A stretch of DNA of 23,601 nt. It comes from Plakobranchus ocellatus. Lineage: Eukaryota; Mollusca; Gastropoda; Plakobranchidae. The notes beneath the pieces are model-generated. The model was not told where the DNA came from and ran no database searches. It saw nothing but the letters and a program-made list of their open reading frames with translations. The translations under genes were made by a program, and so were the position numbers. Below are positions 1 to 12,174 of this stretch, one piece after another. Position 1 is the stretch's first letter. Each line of letters begins with the position of its first letter. The stretch covers positions 696,638-720,238 of the forward strand of contig BLXT01001042.1 of NCBI GenBank assembly GCA_019648995.1, read 5' to 3'.

Positions 1-480
1 GATGGGCAGTATATCCATTAAAATCTTTGTTGTTTTTTTTTTTTTTTAAGTAAAAGCGCACGCCGGTATTTTAAATTAATTTTAAATTTTCAATAGAGAG
101 ACAGTTTCGAACGTTTTCCAAAGTAAATGAAGTTATATGAGCTCTAGTCTTCCGAAAAATACCCACTATAGAATAATATTCGGAATCAAGCATATTTTCA
201 GGAGTCGAACTACTGAACATTATTCTCCATCCCTAGGCAAAATGATACGAGTCTCATTGTTCTATTTTCACCACCGAGGACTGTGCCCAACCGAACTCGA
301 GGTGTGCTTGTTTTATCTTTCGGGTCTTTCCGTTCTGACCATTCGTTTTGGTCGGAGATAAGAACAAAGAGCCAAGTGGCCTTAACTCTTGCTTTGCAGC
401 TGATCGCAGAGAAAAATTGAGAAAATTGAACTCGTCTTATAAATCGCAACTCTCAGAAAACACTACAAAGTTCTAATAGA
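1..480. other. CpG-containing non-repetitive stretch, candidate MEMO1 promoter or 5' exon
   Basis: Compared with the AT-rich surroundings, about 215-415 is richer in G+C and CpG and is not obviously repetitive. Short open frames exist on both strands (137-361 plus, 210-449 minus) but resemble no family I know. A possible splice donor (ctag|gtaatt) lies at about 499-505. This fits a promoter plus non-coding first exon for MEMO1, about 3 kb upstream, but that is inference only. Confidence 0.2.
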
Positions 481-489
481 AATGTAATG

Positions 490-745
490 TCTTATCTAGG
501 TAATTAGATATATCTAGTTCTAGACTTTAAATCAAGATCAGGAGCGCAGGTTTTCATTCGCTTTGTTTGTAAAGTCTAGAATCTAGCTTAGATCTAAATT
601 TAGATCTAGATCAGATCTATCTAATTATAGAATTTAGATCTAGAATCTAGATCTAGATCCAGATCTAGAATCTAAACTAGAGATCTAGAAAAAAAAAAGA
701 TCTGGACTCTAGATTTATATCTAGATATAGATTTGAATTTAATTT
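490..745. repeat. TAGATCTAGA-type palindromic tract
   Basis: Dense, irregular copies of TCTAGATC, AGATCTAGA and ATCTAGAATC, interrupted by a short A-run near 690. The unit is self-complementary, so the tract can fold on itself. Isolated copies of the same words occur at about 2110-2140, 6908-6955 and 21730-21752, so the motif is dispersed in this genome. Confidence 0.8.
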
Positions 746-901
746 CTGAATCTAATGTAGACCATAAATTGAGAAGGCGAATTGAGAAAAGCTTTTCCAC
801 TCGAGAAAGCACCTCTGTCCAAATGAAACTTAAAACTTAAATAAAATTGTCTCCTTTCTCAAGGGCTAAGTGTAGGCTACTAAAGGCGTGTACTAATTTT
901 A

Positions 902-1670
902 TAGAATATTCGGATGTTTATTTTTCTCTAAATCCCTAGGAATTCCTAGGAATCATTAGGAAGCCCTTGAAATCCATAGTATAGGAATCCCTTGAAAGCT
1001 CTTGGGTGGAACCACTAGGAAGCCCTTGGAATCCCTAGGAATCTCTCGAAAGCCCTTTGGTGGAATCACTAGGAAGCACTTTTTGGATTCCCTAGGAATT
1101 TTTCAAAAGCCATTTGGTGGCTTGTAATCCCTCGGAATCCCCCAAAAGCGCTTTGGCTCTACTACTACTACTACTATTACTATTGCAACTACTACCTCTA
1201 CTGCTAGCATCCGCAGTAGATAGCTGTAGCAGTATTAGTAGCAGCAGTAGCTGAAGTAGTGGTAGTAGGAGCAGCAGCAGTGGCATGGCGTTAGCAGTAG
1301 CAGTAGCAGTAGCAGCAGCAATAAAAAGTAAAAAATTACACAAAATAGAGCCATAAAATGAATATGCTCACCACCACACAACATGCCAAATATTTTGGAA
1401 TAGGCTGTCTAAGGTATTGTCTGTAAAGGACCACCTAGGCTGGTATTATATTGCCCTCTGAGACTAAAATTGATGATTGGTGAGTGTTTTTCGAAGTCTA
1501 CAAAAGGACTTTAGAGGGATTCCAAGGACTTTTGATGGGTTCCTAGGGCTTCCAGGGGCAAGGGCTTCCTAGTGATTCCACCAAAGGGCTTTTGAAAGAT
1601 TCCAAGGGCTTCCTAGTGATTCCTAGGGATTCCCAGGGATCTTGAGAAAAATAAACACCGGAAGATTCCA
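902..1670. mobile_element. Foldback-like element with long subrepeat-built inverted arms
   Basis: The left arm (902 to about 1156) and right arm (about 1490 to 1670) are imperfect reverse complements. The outer ends align as tagaatattcggatgttta against tggaatcttccggtgttta (15 of 19 identical), followed by shared tttttctc. Each arm is made of tandem subunits of about 54-59 bp containing CACTAGGAAGCCCTTGGAATCC and GCCCTTTGGTGGAAT words; left units start near 954, 1013 and 1067. The core (1157-1325) is an imperfect palindrome of CTA repeats facing TAG/CAG repeats. Long inverted repeats built of short tandem units are the hallmark of foldback (FB) transposons. No transposase frame is visible and I found no clear target duplication. 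Confidence 0.65.
1157..1325. repeat. CTA/GTA/GCA trinucleotide-rich core
   Basis: Near-continuous trinucleotide repeats: CTA units on the left (about 1159-1200) and GTA or GCA units on the right (about 1215-1320), so the two halves are complementary. The minus-strand open frame across it (1092-1343) reads as leucine and alanine runs and is low-complexity, not a gene. Confidence 0.85.
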
Positions 1671-3589
1671 TTTGAGTAATGATTTTAAACAAAGTAAACC
1701 AAAATAAAGTTTGAGTATCCAATTAATAGTGGTTTCCTGGTGTGGAAATCCTCAGTTTAGATCTTAACTACACTTATTCAATCCTTTTAAAAGACCAGGA
1801 AATTCTTGAATCTTAGACTTTCTACTCTCTAAATTTTGATAATGCAAGGCCCAGAATCAAGATTAGATCGGGTCTGGTTTGTTACAATCAAAACTTAACA
1901 AGCAAAGTCTTGATAAGTGGAAATTTAATTAATGAAAATGCTTCCTTTTTTTTTTGACTAGGTAAGTTGAACTTTAGCTGACTCATTTTTAAGACAGAAG
2001 AAGGGTGGAAAAAAAGTCTTTGTCTCTAACTTTGCCAGGAGGTGCAAGCATATTTCCTCTTTCCTTCTTTTAATAATTCACGCAGCTGCTGTGTAACTGA
2101 TTTATAATCTAGGTTTAGGCGTGGATCTAGATCTAGTGCTTGATAAAAAGAGTTTTAAGGAGTTAAATGTTCCTAAAAAAGTTTTTAAAAACCTAGGCCT
2201 ATGTAAATAATGTTATGATTATTATTTCAAATCTTCATTACGTAGAGATTTTGTTTTGTATCATGTCAGGTCAATTTATCTAGTATTAGACTTTGATCCT
2301 AAAGTAAGGTAAGCAAAGTAATTCATTATGTCGTGGATTATGACGAGCAGCAAACGTAGTTTTGAAAGTTGAATAATTTGAAACAGTATTGATTATAAAT
2401 AATATAAGCCTATGTTAGGATGCTGATTTTAAAAGTAGGGTGGCAAAACTCTTATTAGAAAAGTCATATTTTGAAGCTTAGTAGAAATGATGAATGTAGA
2501 TTAAGATCTCTTGTAAGCCTATAATTGGGGGAAAAACAGAAAAAAAAATGTAAAAAGAAAAAAAAAATATATATATATGCATCTGTATCTCATTAGAATT
2601 TTTATAATCTGTATGTTTTTTTTTCATCATGGTCAAATTTAATTGACATGTAGAGCTCACAGGTTTATTTTACCTGTTGTGGCCTAACTAGATTAAAGAT
2701 AGTTTGTTTTAATTTATTGGGACTAGGCATAGCATTTGGTATTCTAGACTTAATAATCCAAATTCATATTGTTCTAAGTAGATCTTGTCTTAAGCCTTTT
2801 ATATGAAATTGTCTTCTTACTGATTTGATAGAATTTTGATGAGACTTAGGAGTCACTCTGAAATAAATATAGTTTGCATTATTTTTGGATCATATAAAAA
2901 AATCTACATATAGTTTTTTTATAGTAGCAGTAGGCCCTCTTTCAGGCCAATACAATCATGTTTGATATTCATGAGCATTTACAAGAAGTTGAATCATTTC
3001 CATGAAAGGAAGGTAAGAAGCATCAATGCAGGCTAGAAAAGGGCAAATGAATACCAGTGAGATATACTCTGTAATTCATATTAGGTTAGATAATACTATC
3101 ACTGGGCTCAGTAGAAAAAAAAAGCAAGTCCATATCTATTTAGTTTAATTAATGCTGAACTTAACATATTGTAGGATGACTACTTTTGTGATGATTGTGT
3201 CATCAAAGTCTAAAAAAAAAAGTTTATAATTTACATGGCCCAAAAGAATCTAAAATTGAAAAATGGAGCACAGCTTTTGATGCTATTGCACTTAGACACC
3301 TGACATTTTTGCAGTGATGGCGAACCATATTTTCGGAACCCTTTCAATTTATTTTTATAAATGTAATGGCAAACGCTCAAAATCTCTTGCAAGTCGCATG
3401 AAAAAAAAAAATAATAATGAGAGGAACAGAACCCTTCAGTTCTTTTGATTTTATTTTACCTTTAATGAATCCTTCATTATTTTCAACAAAAATACCATTG
3501 CACTGTGTAAAGTCCATGAGAACTTTTCTTCAATTTTTGTATATAATATTAACCTTGAAATTTAAAAAAGTTTCATTTATATATTTCAG
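1671..3589. other. Non-coding stretch upstream of MEMO1
   Basis: AT-rich sequence with poly-A/T runs and a short TA run near 2566-2577. I see no gene, RNA gene or clear transposon except a possible hAT end at 3312. If the 5' exon lies in the first 500 bases, this is part of MEMO1's first intron. Confidence 0.5.
3312..3508 (+). mobile_element. Possible hAT-type terminal fragment
   Basis: The sequence CAGTGATGGCGAACC at 3312-3326 looks like a hAT superfamily terminal repeat (recalled pattern). The only candidate partner is a poor match, ccattgcactg, ending near 3508. I found no 8-bp target duplication, so this may be a solo end of a decayed copy. Confidence 0.25.
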
Positions 3590-3669
3590 ATAAATAAAGC
3601 GAGGCTTCCAGAAAACAAAGACTACTTGAGCATTTGTACTACATCTGAAAAATCAAAATAGGTTCTATG
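3590..3669 (+). other. MEMO1: Probable 5' untranslated part of MEMO1 exon 1
   Basis: The sequence before 3590 ends in a pyrimidine-leaning tract and ttcag, a plausible 3' splice site. From there to the ATG there is no coding potential in the MEMO1 frame, with a TGA at 3646-3648. This suggests that transcription starts further upstream and that a non-coding exon is spliced here. Without transcript data, a start inside this stretch is equally possible. Confidence 0.4.
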
Positions 3670-3730
3670 ATGTCAAGAAACGGCAGAATAAGGAGAGCTA
3701 GTCATGCTGGTAGCTGGTATACAGATTCAA
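3670..3730 (+). CDS. MEMO1: MEMO1 coding exon 1
   Basis: Encodes residues 1-20 and the first base of codon 21, including the conserved ASHAGSWYT block at residues 10-18. The donor is gtaatg at 3731 (phase 1). A tandem ATG at 3667 could add one extra Met. The 5' part of this exon is probably untranslated back to an acceptor ending at 3589 (ttcag), since stops close the frame upstream. Confidence 0.93.
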
Positions 3731-6700
3731 GTAATGCATCTGAAATTATTTCCTGAGACATACATAATTGTTTCATATTTCTCTGTTTGATTTTTGTAGT
3801 TTTGTCACACTGTGAAAGATGCACAAAGATCCCTTTCATTTTGAGTACATTTATGAATAAAAGGAAAGGTGCTGATTTTGCCTTGCCAGGGTGTATTGGG
3901 GATTTTAAGAGCACATGCTTCTATAGGCAACAAAACATATTATATCTATAAATGAAATTTAAGTAACGGTTCATGGATAGAATGTGTTATGTATTGAATC
4001 GGAACCAAGTGGTACTATTTGCAAGACTCATTTTGTTAATTTTATATCATCAAAACTCAAAACTCTTGTTATGAGGGCATTGCAAGGATGAAAAATGATA
4101 GATCCAATGAAATCAGTGCTCAGGATGTTAATTCAATTTTATTTAATACTGTTCTTGGGGGCATCAGTCTCTTAGGAATTTGTTTCAAGACATATTTTAT
4201 CTAAATTACCCTTGTTGGTATTATAAATGATAACCTGATATAATTTCTCGTAATGGTGTTGTCATAAATATATTGTGATATTATCATATTATTTTTTTTA
4301 TTTTATTGATTTTTAAAAGTGGGAGTTATGTCATTGCTATTGTCAATATATATGTTTATGATCATTATTATTATTATTATTATTATTAAGTTTATAAGTG
4401 CTGCCCAATTATCTTTCTGTAATAGGGTCTACCCTGAATGCTCAATTAGAAGGTTGGCTGCTGAAAGCAACAGAGTCATTAAAACCTGCTAAAGCAATCA
4501 TTGCCCCGTAAGTAAAAACACAGAGGAGTGGACACAACAATTGAGTCCACATGGTTTGAGCTGCTTGGGATCACAAGTCATGTTTAAGTATTTGATGCGA
4601 ACTATGCGAAAAGCATACAAAATAATTTGAAACATCCAAATGGTTAATATCAGTACTTTATCTAACTTTAATCCATTGTCTTTATAACTATGTACAACTG
4701 TTAATTTAACATGTGCATAACTGCAGATTTTGCATAGATGATTAGAATATGTTGAAGATTGTAATATGAACAATTTCATAAGTTTTTCACTACTACATTT
4801 ATTAGCATTGCCAATGAAAAATTAACTTTTGGCCGTGGATGTCAATTTATGGTATTTAGAGAGCACCATCAATTGTAAGCAATTTTAAATTAACAAAATC
4901 TGTTCATAGGTTTAAAATTTATGACTGTTTGAAGGTGCAAAAAATGTATTTAAAGCCAAAGCAAAGTTTATTCTTAAAATGCAGTCCTGGATCCAATAGC
5001 CAATGTTGTTTTGAAGAGGTCATTTAATATAAACTAGTACAAGTAGAATGCAAATCTATGATTTCGTTGTCTGTATCTGCTTTTACCTTGTCTTGATGTT
5101 TTTAAAATATTTTTTTACAAGGCATGCTGGGTACTCCTTTTGTGGTGCATGTGGCGCATATGCATATCGTCAGGTTGATCCCAACCAAGTGTAAGTAATT
5201 TAAACTGTGATACGCAAAAAAATTGTTTCATTTGCAGAAATGCATTTTTTGAATAATAAGCCCCTAAATTTACAAGGAAAAAAAATCTTATGGTATGAAC
5301 TATATTCCAATTTTGTGTAATTCACTAATTAAACAAGTTCTTCAATTTTCTTAACCATTGTATTATTGATGAGTATTGATAAGTCTGATGAAAATGTGTT
5401 TTGCAATGCAAATGAGAGGATTATATTGAATAAATGATGTAAACTAAGTTTTCATTACTTTCACTTCAGAAAACGAATTTTCATTCTTGGTCCCTCCCAT
5501 CATGTTCGGATGGCAAATTGTGCCTTAACTGGCACAGACACCTATGAAACTCCTCTTTACAACTTGCCCATCGATAAAGAAGGTGAAATATCTTTTTCTG
5601 TCATTCAACCTTTCATGTAATAGAATATGAACTTTATTTGCACCTTATTCCAGTGAAATTTTTCTTTTTTGTGTTTAGTAAGGTAAGATGGTTGTATTTT
5701 ATGGCAATGTATGGACCTTTTTTTTTCTTTTCAGAGGAAAAACACATTTTTTTGCAACAAAACCTTTTAGGAGCGAAAAACTTCTGTAATAAACATAACA
5801 GCTGCTAAACATTTACTTCCTAAAAGTAGCAATTTTTTGCCAGTTATAAAATTTTGACTTAAAAAGCTTTGCTGTGTCTGATTCCATTATATTTAAAAAG
5901 AATTTTTTTTTATAGTAAGATCATACCTTAAATTTTGCAGCTTTTTGTATGTATATTTCATCATGCAAAACTTTTAATATAACATCTAAAATTTTCATTA
6001 TATAATGAAAAAAAAATAAAAATAAAAAACTTACACATTTTTATACTTTACCAACTACAATGAAGGCCTGAAAAGCTGAAGTCTGATAATTTGAATCTTT
6101 TATATTGGAGTAATTGAAAAGTTAGAATCTGTTCTTCTCTCTGGGTTTCTTGGTTTTGATCTCATGATTTAAAGTCAATACCTCCTCCTCCTCTTCCCAG
6201 CCAGAAATAACCTTGAAGATGGTTTGTATGCACAAAAGCCAAATCTTCTAGTGAAAATGAAAGAGTTGAAAGGCAAAAACCAGTGATGAGTTAAAAATAA
6301 TGTTTTTTTTTCTGCACTGTAGACTTGCACTCTACACCATTAATACATGTGTATTAAAAAGAATTAGTCTAAAGTAATAATTAAGCCATTAGCTAATAGG
6401 CCCACAGTTAGATGATAGTTGGAATAGCTGTTGGTGGAAATAATAAAGTATTATATCTCAAGCAAGGAGTCACAAAAGTTCTGTTCTATAGCAATTAAAA
6501 CACCCACTTACACTAAAAGGGTTTCACTGAAAAAAATGACCTGGACAAATCAAAGAAAAATGTCTTGCAATGTTTCAGAAGGATCTGTTGAGAAACAAAA
6601 AGTAAAAAAAAAACAAACAAAAAAAAAAACTTTTATTCTTTTCAAAGTCAAGGCCCTATTTATTTTACATATGCTCAGATTTTTAATATTCTTGTTTCTT

Positions 6701-9700
6701 CTGATGAAGAAGTCTAAGGTCTAGTCCAAGATTATGAAGTGTGTAGCTGAGATAGTGAAAGTGATGATAGAGATCAGCATGGCTTACCAATTGGAAATGA
6801 ATCGAACAATTATAGCTCTAGTGGGAAAATGGGCATGGTCCTGTAGCTAGCGGTTTTTGTTATGTGTGGGTTAGGATGAAGGTCGGACTAAACAATTACC
6901 AGTGCCAAAATGAGATCTAGTTTGAGATTTGCATTAAAACAATACAGATCTAGAATATATTTGTGACCATTATAGTCAACACTGAGCCTGTAGAATATAT
7001 GTTATAAATCAATTTTGCTCAAAAGCCCAGAAAGAGTCAGGAGGGTGAGTCTGAAAGGTTGGAGATTTTCACTACATTTTCCATATTCTTAAACATTAAC
7101 AAGGCTTTCACTCTTGCATTTTTTATCCGTCTGAATAGTTTCAATATTTTAGTAAGGAAAATAAATACAATTATTTTTTATGTCCTTTCAGTGTGTGAAG
7201 AGTTGCATTCCACTGGAGCTTTTGATACCATGTCTCTGAGTACCGATGAAGCAGAGCACAGTATAGAAATGCATTTACCGTACATTGCAAAAGTGATGGA
7301 AAGGTATGTCATTGTCATTGCTTTCTCACTCTACATCAGAGTTTCCACTAGTAAATACAATGTTTTCAATGGCATGCTGCAGTTTCTGGTTTAGAAGTTA
7401 GAAAAGTTAACAAATTCCTCACTCTCAGAAACAAATGAATTAAGTTTAAGGATCTTGAAGATGCTATGGTTGTTAAAGGAAATGACATCAAGAAAGTAAA
7501 AGAATACTACTACTAGCTAAAACTTGTATTAAAGTAACTTATAATGTTTCTATTCTTTTACTGTTTTACCAATAGGAAATTCTCATCAGACTGATGGTTG
7601 ATAAGACTTACCTGTGAAATACGGAGGCTATGTCAGAATCAAGGGTTGAGTCATAATTTCAACAAAACTAGCAAAACAAAATGGAGAATGGCCAACAATT
7701 GCTTTGCAAGTTTTAAGTGAAGGCCCAATCTTATTGCACACTTGTAAGACATGGTGCCTTACTAAATACATAGAAAGCAAACTTAAGAATTTCAAGGAAA
7801 TATGTCTTCATAGAATCGTAGCAGTCTAGTGGGAACAGAGAGTTGCAAAAAAAGAAGTAACATCCAAGCCTGGAGTGAATTGTAAAAGAGGTCCAAAAGA
7901 AATACTAGAAATTGTTGGCACATAGCCTCTGAATTTCCACCCCTCATTGGAATCCACACGTTAAGAGTAAGAGCTATGTAGAAGGACACTGGATGATGAA
8001 TGGATGGGGGCTGGTGAAACATGGAAGAAATAGAGAGTTTGTCAATGTCATATGCTCCAGATGGTGTGATGCTTTAAGACTTTTTTGAATGAAGAAGTTT
8101 CAACTCATTCTTCTGAAAATGAAACTTTGAATCTTACGTCTCTTGTGCTTAGTACATTCAACAAATAAAGAGATGCTTGTTCTTATGTTCTTCCCTAGTC
8201 GCCGTGGACAGTTTACCATAGTGCCTGTTCTTGTTGGGTCACTGTCAACTCACAATGAAGCCAAATATGGTCAAATCCTCTCTCAGTATCTTAAAGACCC
8301 AGACAATCTTTTTGTAATCTCATCCGATTTCTGCCACTGGGGTAAGTATCAGAAGTGTACATGAATGTGTCAACTTTATTAGTTTTTTTAGACAAGATCT
8401 GTTCCCTTTTTTCTTTTCACTTTTTGTTCTAACTCATTTCTTAGCTCTGAAAATGAGCTTTCATTGATCTAGATTTGCACACTGCAACTAATATGAACTG
8501 ATCAACATAGTTGGTATACAGCTAGTGTAAAATGGTTTCATATTTATGACTGTTTTTTTTGTTTTTCTCCAATACTTTACAAAAACACGATCAGAAATAT
8601 TCATACAAAAATAAGATTTTTGTTGGCACTTGCCCAATGCAGATATAATGCAAAACATGTCAAGTACGTGGAGATACAGAAATACATTTTTGGCACTTTT
8701 TTAAGCGATTGCCTTTTGCAACGTGCAAGAAATCTGTTTTTTCAGTATCTACAACCATTTTAAATATATCATGTTCTGTAAGGCAACTCTAGATTACCTA
8801 TTCCATTTTTATGCACAGGTAACACATTGTTCACTGGTAACATGTAGTCAAAATGCGCAACTACAAAGTTGCTCAATTCAAAAGCCCTTTGTTATAATGT
8901 GTAGACCAAGTATATTCAGTAAATAATTATATATGTTAACCTACAGGCTTTCATTTTGCACTGTTTTGCACATTTTTTTTTCTTAATGATGACTGTCAAT
9001 CTAAACTCACTGGGCAGCAAAACCTTATTCTTAGACTAAGAAATAATAAATATATATGAGAAAAGGAGATTTAATTTATCAGGATTAAGTAAACAATTTT
9101 TTTAGATGCCTGTTCTAAAACAGACATCCCAGATCATGTTTCATCACTCATTTTCAGCTCAAATTTTCTTAAGCTTATAAACTTGATACTTTCTTTACTA
9201 GCCATTTATCATTGCTCTCTAGATAAATTATTATTTGTATACCTTACTGTATTGAGCATAATATTTTTTCTAAGTTAAACAAGTCTCTGTATTTAAATAT
9301 AAAAGGTGGTTTAAAATAAAGGATTTTTTTAGAGAATGGAAAAGAGAGGGAGGGATTAGCAGGCAGACAAAACAAACAAAAATTAGACAAAGAGATAGAT
9401 GGCAAAATATTAAAATGTTCAGAAAAATTGACTTTTTGCTGAGTTTGTAAAGCAAATCAAAACAAAATTTTCCCCAAAGTGGATGGGAAAAAGGAATGCA
9501 ACTAACAAAGCTATGATTCATAGGAACCTACCATAGTCTGTAAATACTCGGCAGCCGTAACTGAATTCATTACACCCTCAATGAATTTCCTACAATTTAT
9601 ATCATAACTTGACCTTTGCATTTCAGGAAAAAGATTTGGCTACACTCATTATGATAAATCACGTGGAAAGATCTGGCAATCAATTGAAAACCTTGATAAA

Positions 9701-10375
9701 ATGGTAATGTTTCAACTTTGTTCGTGTGTCCTATTGCTTTACTTTATTTTCCATTCTTTTTATTACACTTGGATAATTCCAAACAATACTTTGTTTTTGG
9801 ATCACATTATTGATGAGGAGAAGAAAAAAAAAGAACAGAAAGGCAAGAATAAAACCATGTCAATTAACCTCAAACTACATTTTGGCCAACAAATTTGATT
9901 ACCAACACAACATTCTTATCTTTTGCTTTGTTATCTGCAGCTTTGTTATACATGTATTTTATTGCAGATTGCATGTGTGTGTCAGACTTGCTTTAGTTAT
10001 GCTTTGCTATAGAGAACAAATTAAGGTGGCAAATGTGTGCACTTATCGCCCTTGTTGGTGGCAATATAGTTTGAGCCTTAACCTATCATGGCATTTGCAC
10101 TGATTTATTTTTTTGTTTTCAGGTTGACATTATAAAAGCAAAAATTAACTAGTCTTTCTAAACTACAAATGTGAAGCAGTCCCACAAAATGAGTTGAGTT
10201 GCGGTTTTTCATGATTGACTTTCAATTAAAACCCTTAACTAGAAGAGTAAAAAACTATTCACCTCTCGATGTGGAGAAGTTCTATAAACATACTACAGAC
10301 TTTCTGTACATAAAGCATTTGGCAGAGATGGGCATTCTCTGGATTTTTTTGGAATTCCGATTTTTTTTTTGCACC

Positions 10376-10409
<34 letters not shown>

Positions 10410-12095
10410 TATGTCTGTATGTGCATTCATGCGACTACCTCAGGATTTTTGGGGGCGAGTTGTGCCCATCTCTGATTGGGAATTTTTACTACTTTACTTT
10501 AGTATTTTGAGTTGATGCAGATCCGCAACTCAATTCATTTTGTGAGATGACTACATAAATAGATAAGGATGATATTGGTGAAATGGTTCACAACGACAAA
10601 CAAATCTTCCCATAGATTTTCAGGAACCTTTCAGTTGTGGGTTTTAGTCTTACTTTTGCACTGTACAGGTACATGTGTCATTACTCATGTTCTTGATAAA
10701 TTATTTTTCTCGTCAGGGCATGAACATCATTGAAAAGATGGACCCTCCAGCCTTTTCGGAATATCTTAAGGCGTTTCAAAATACAATTTGTGGCCGACAT
10801 CCAATAAGTGTTTTGCTTAATGTAAGTCACTTCACTTTCATTATTTACATGTATTTTGTATTTGCATAAGTATGTCACTGTAGTTTATGGGTTGTAGCAA
10901 AGTAAGAGAATATGAAAGAAAGAATTAAAGTCACAACTGTGTTGCTATCATATAAACAAAATTTTGTCAATATTCCTTCAATTTTATCATGTTGTTCAAT
11001 GATTCTATTAAAACGAGTAGAAAATTATCAGTTTTCTAATATTTTTTATTAACCTTCCCAGTTTCTTCAGCATATGTTAGATTTTCAAGGATTTTTGTTT
11101 TCTTGTGTTATTATCATTGTAAAGCAAGGAGCTATTTTTTAAAAATCTTCTATAGCAGAACTTCACTATTTTAATTGTTTAGGCCTTGTCCTAAACTTCA
11201 AAATAAAGGGTTTCCAATTATGAATAGGTATGTACATGAATTATAAAAAGGCCTTAAATGATTATCTAGCTACTTCTCTTTGTTAATAAAATAATTTTTT
11301 AAACAGGATTTGCCAATTTTTTCCTTTTTATTTTATATTGCATTACATAGTTCCAGACTATCTCTAAAACAAGAACTTAAGGCTACCTTTTGTTCTTTCT
11401 TTCTCAGTCACACTGCTTAATCCTGTCCGTTGCTCCCTCTCTTTCACCTTTTCTTCATGACCGCGGGCAATTTGTCATGAAATTAAAGACTTATCTGCAA
11501 AATTATCTGCATCCATATGCAAACCATTTGATGAGCCATAGTTCAAAAAATGTCCTGTTATGACAACAGCAACAATAGCTTCTCTTACAAAGTTCCAAAA
11601 CTTCTTTATATGTGACACTGGTATAATCAGGCCCACTTGGATCAAGAATTTTTTTTTCCTTATTTTGTTTTGCTGAAATTCAATGCAAGTTTTGAAATCC
11701 TGTGTTGATGATGTATGTAGCCAATGGCTTCAAATCTGCAACAATTTTACAGTGATATTTATAGATAGTTATGAGGAAGATAAAATAAANNNNNNNNNNN
11801 NNNNNNNNNNNNNNNNNNNNNNNNNNNNNNNNNNNNNNNNNNNNNNNNNNNNNNNNNNNNNNNNNNNNNNNNNNNTGAATATTCCTGTGAGAACAATTTG
11901 GGGTTGGCAGATCTGTTTAGTTGAAAGGAAGGCAGAATAATGGAGTGCTTAAGTGCACTACTAGCACATCTCCCTTTTTCTTCCCCTAAATTCATACCAA
12001 GTAAAATGATTCTGGTATTATTTCTATTAACTAACTCTATCAAATGCAAAATAAAAAACCTTCTAGACATAATCTATGTTATTTTCTGCTAAGTT

Positions 12096-12174
<79 letters not shown>

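Larger units (their letters stand above)
10180..10547. mobile_element. Small inverted-repeat element (MITE-like) in MEMO1 intron 7
   Basis: The arms at 10180-10204 and 10523-10547 are near-perfect inverted repeats of 25 bp: tcccacaaaatgagttgag against the reverse complement tctcacaaaatgaattgag, both ending ttgcgg, with two mismatches. The element is about 370 bp and has no transposase frame. A second inverted-repeat element sits inside it at 10323-10474. I could not identify a target duplication, so the superfamily is unknown. Confidence 0.6.

Noticed and set aside
137-449. Overlapping open frames on both strands
   Set aside because: No recognisable family, no splice or start context, and opposite-strand overlap; kept only as a possible promoter or 5' exon region.
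1092-1343. 83-residue minus-strand frame
   Set aside because: Translation of trinucleotide repeats into Leu, Ala and Ser runs, lying inside the foldback element.
7792-8022. 76-residue minus-strand frame in MEMO1 intron 5
   Set aside because: Unrecognised, lies within an intron on the opposite strand, and shows no splice or conservation clue.
10199-10510. 103-residue plus-strand frame
   Set aside because: It runs through the nested inverted-repeat elements and encodes a (YI)n run from the TA microsatellite.
11683-12070. Frames crossing the N gap
   Set aside because: Their length depends on undetermined bases, and the flanks do not look coding.
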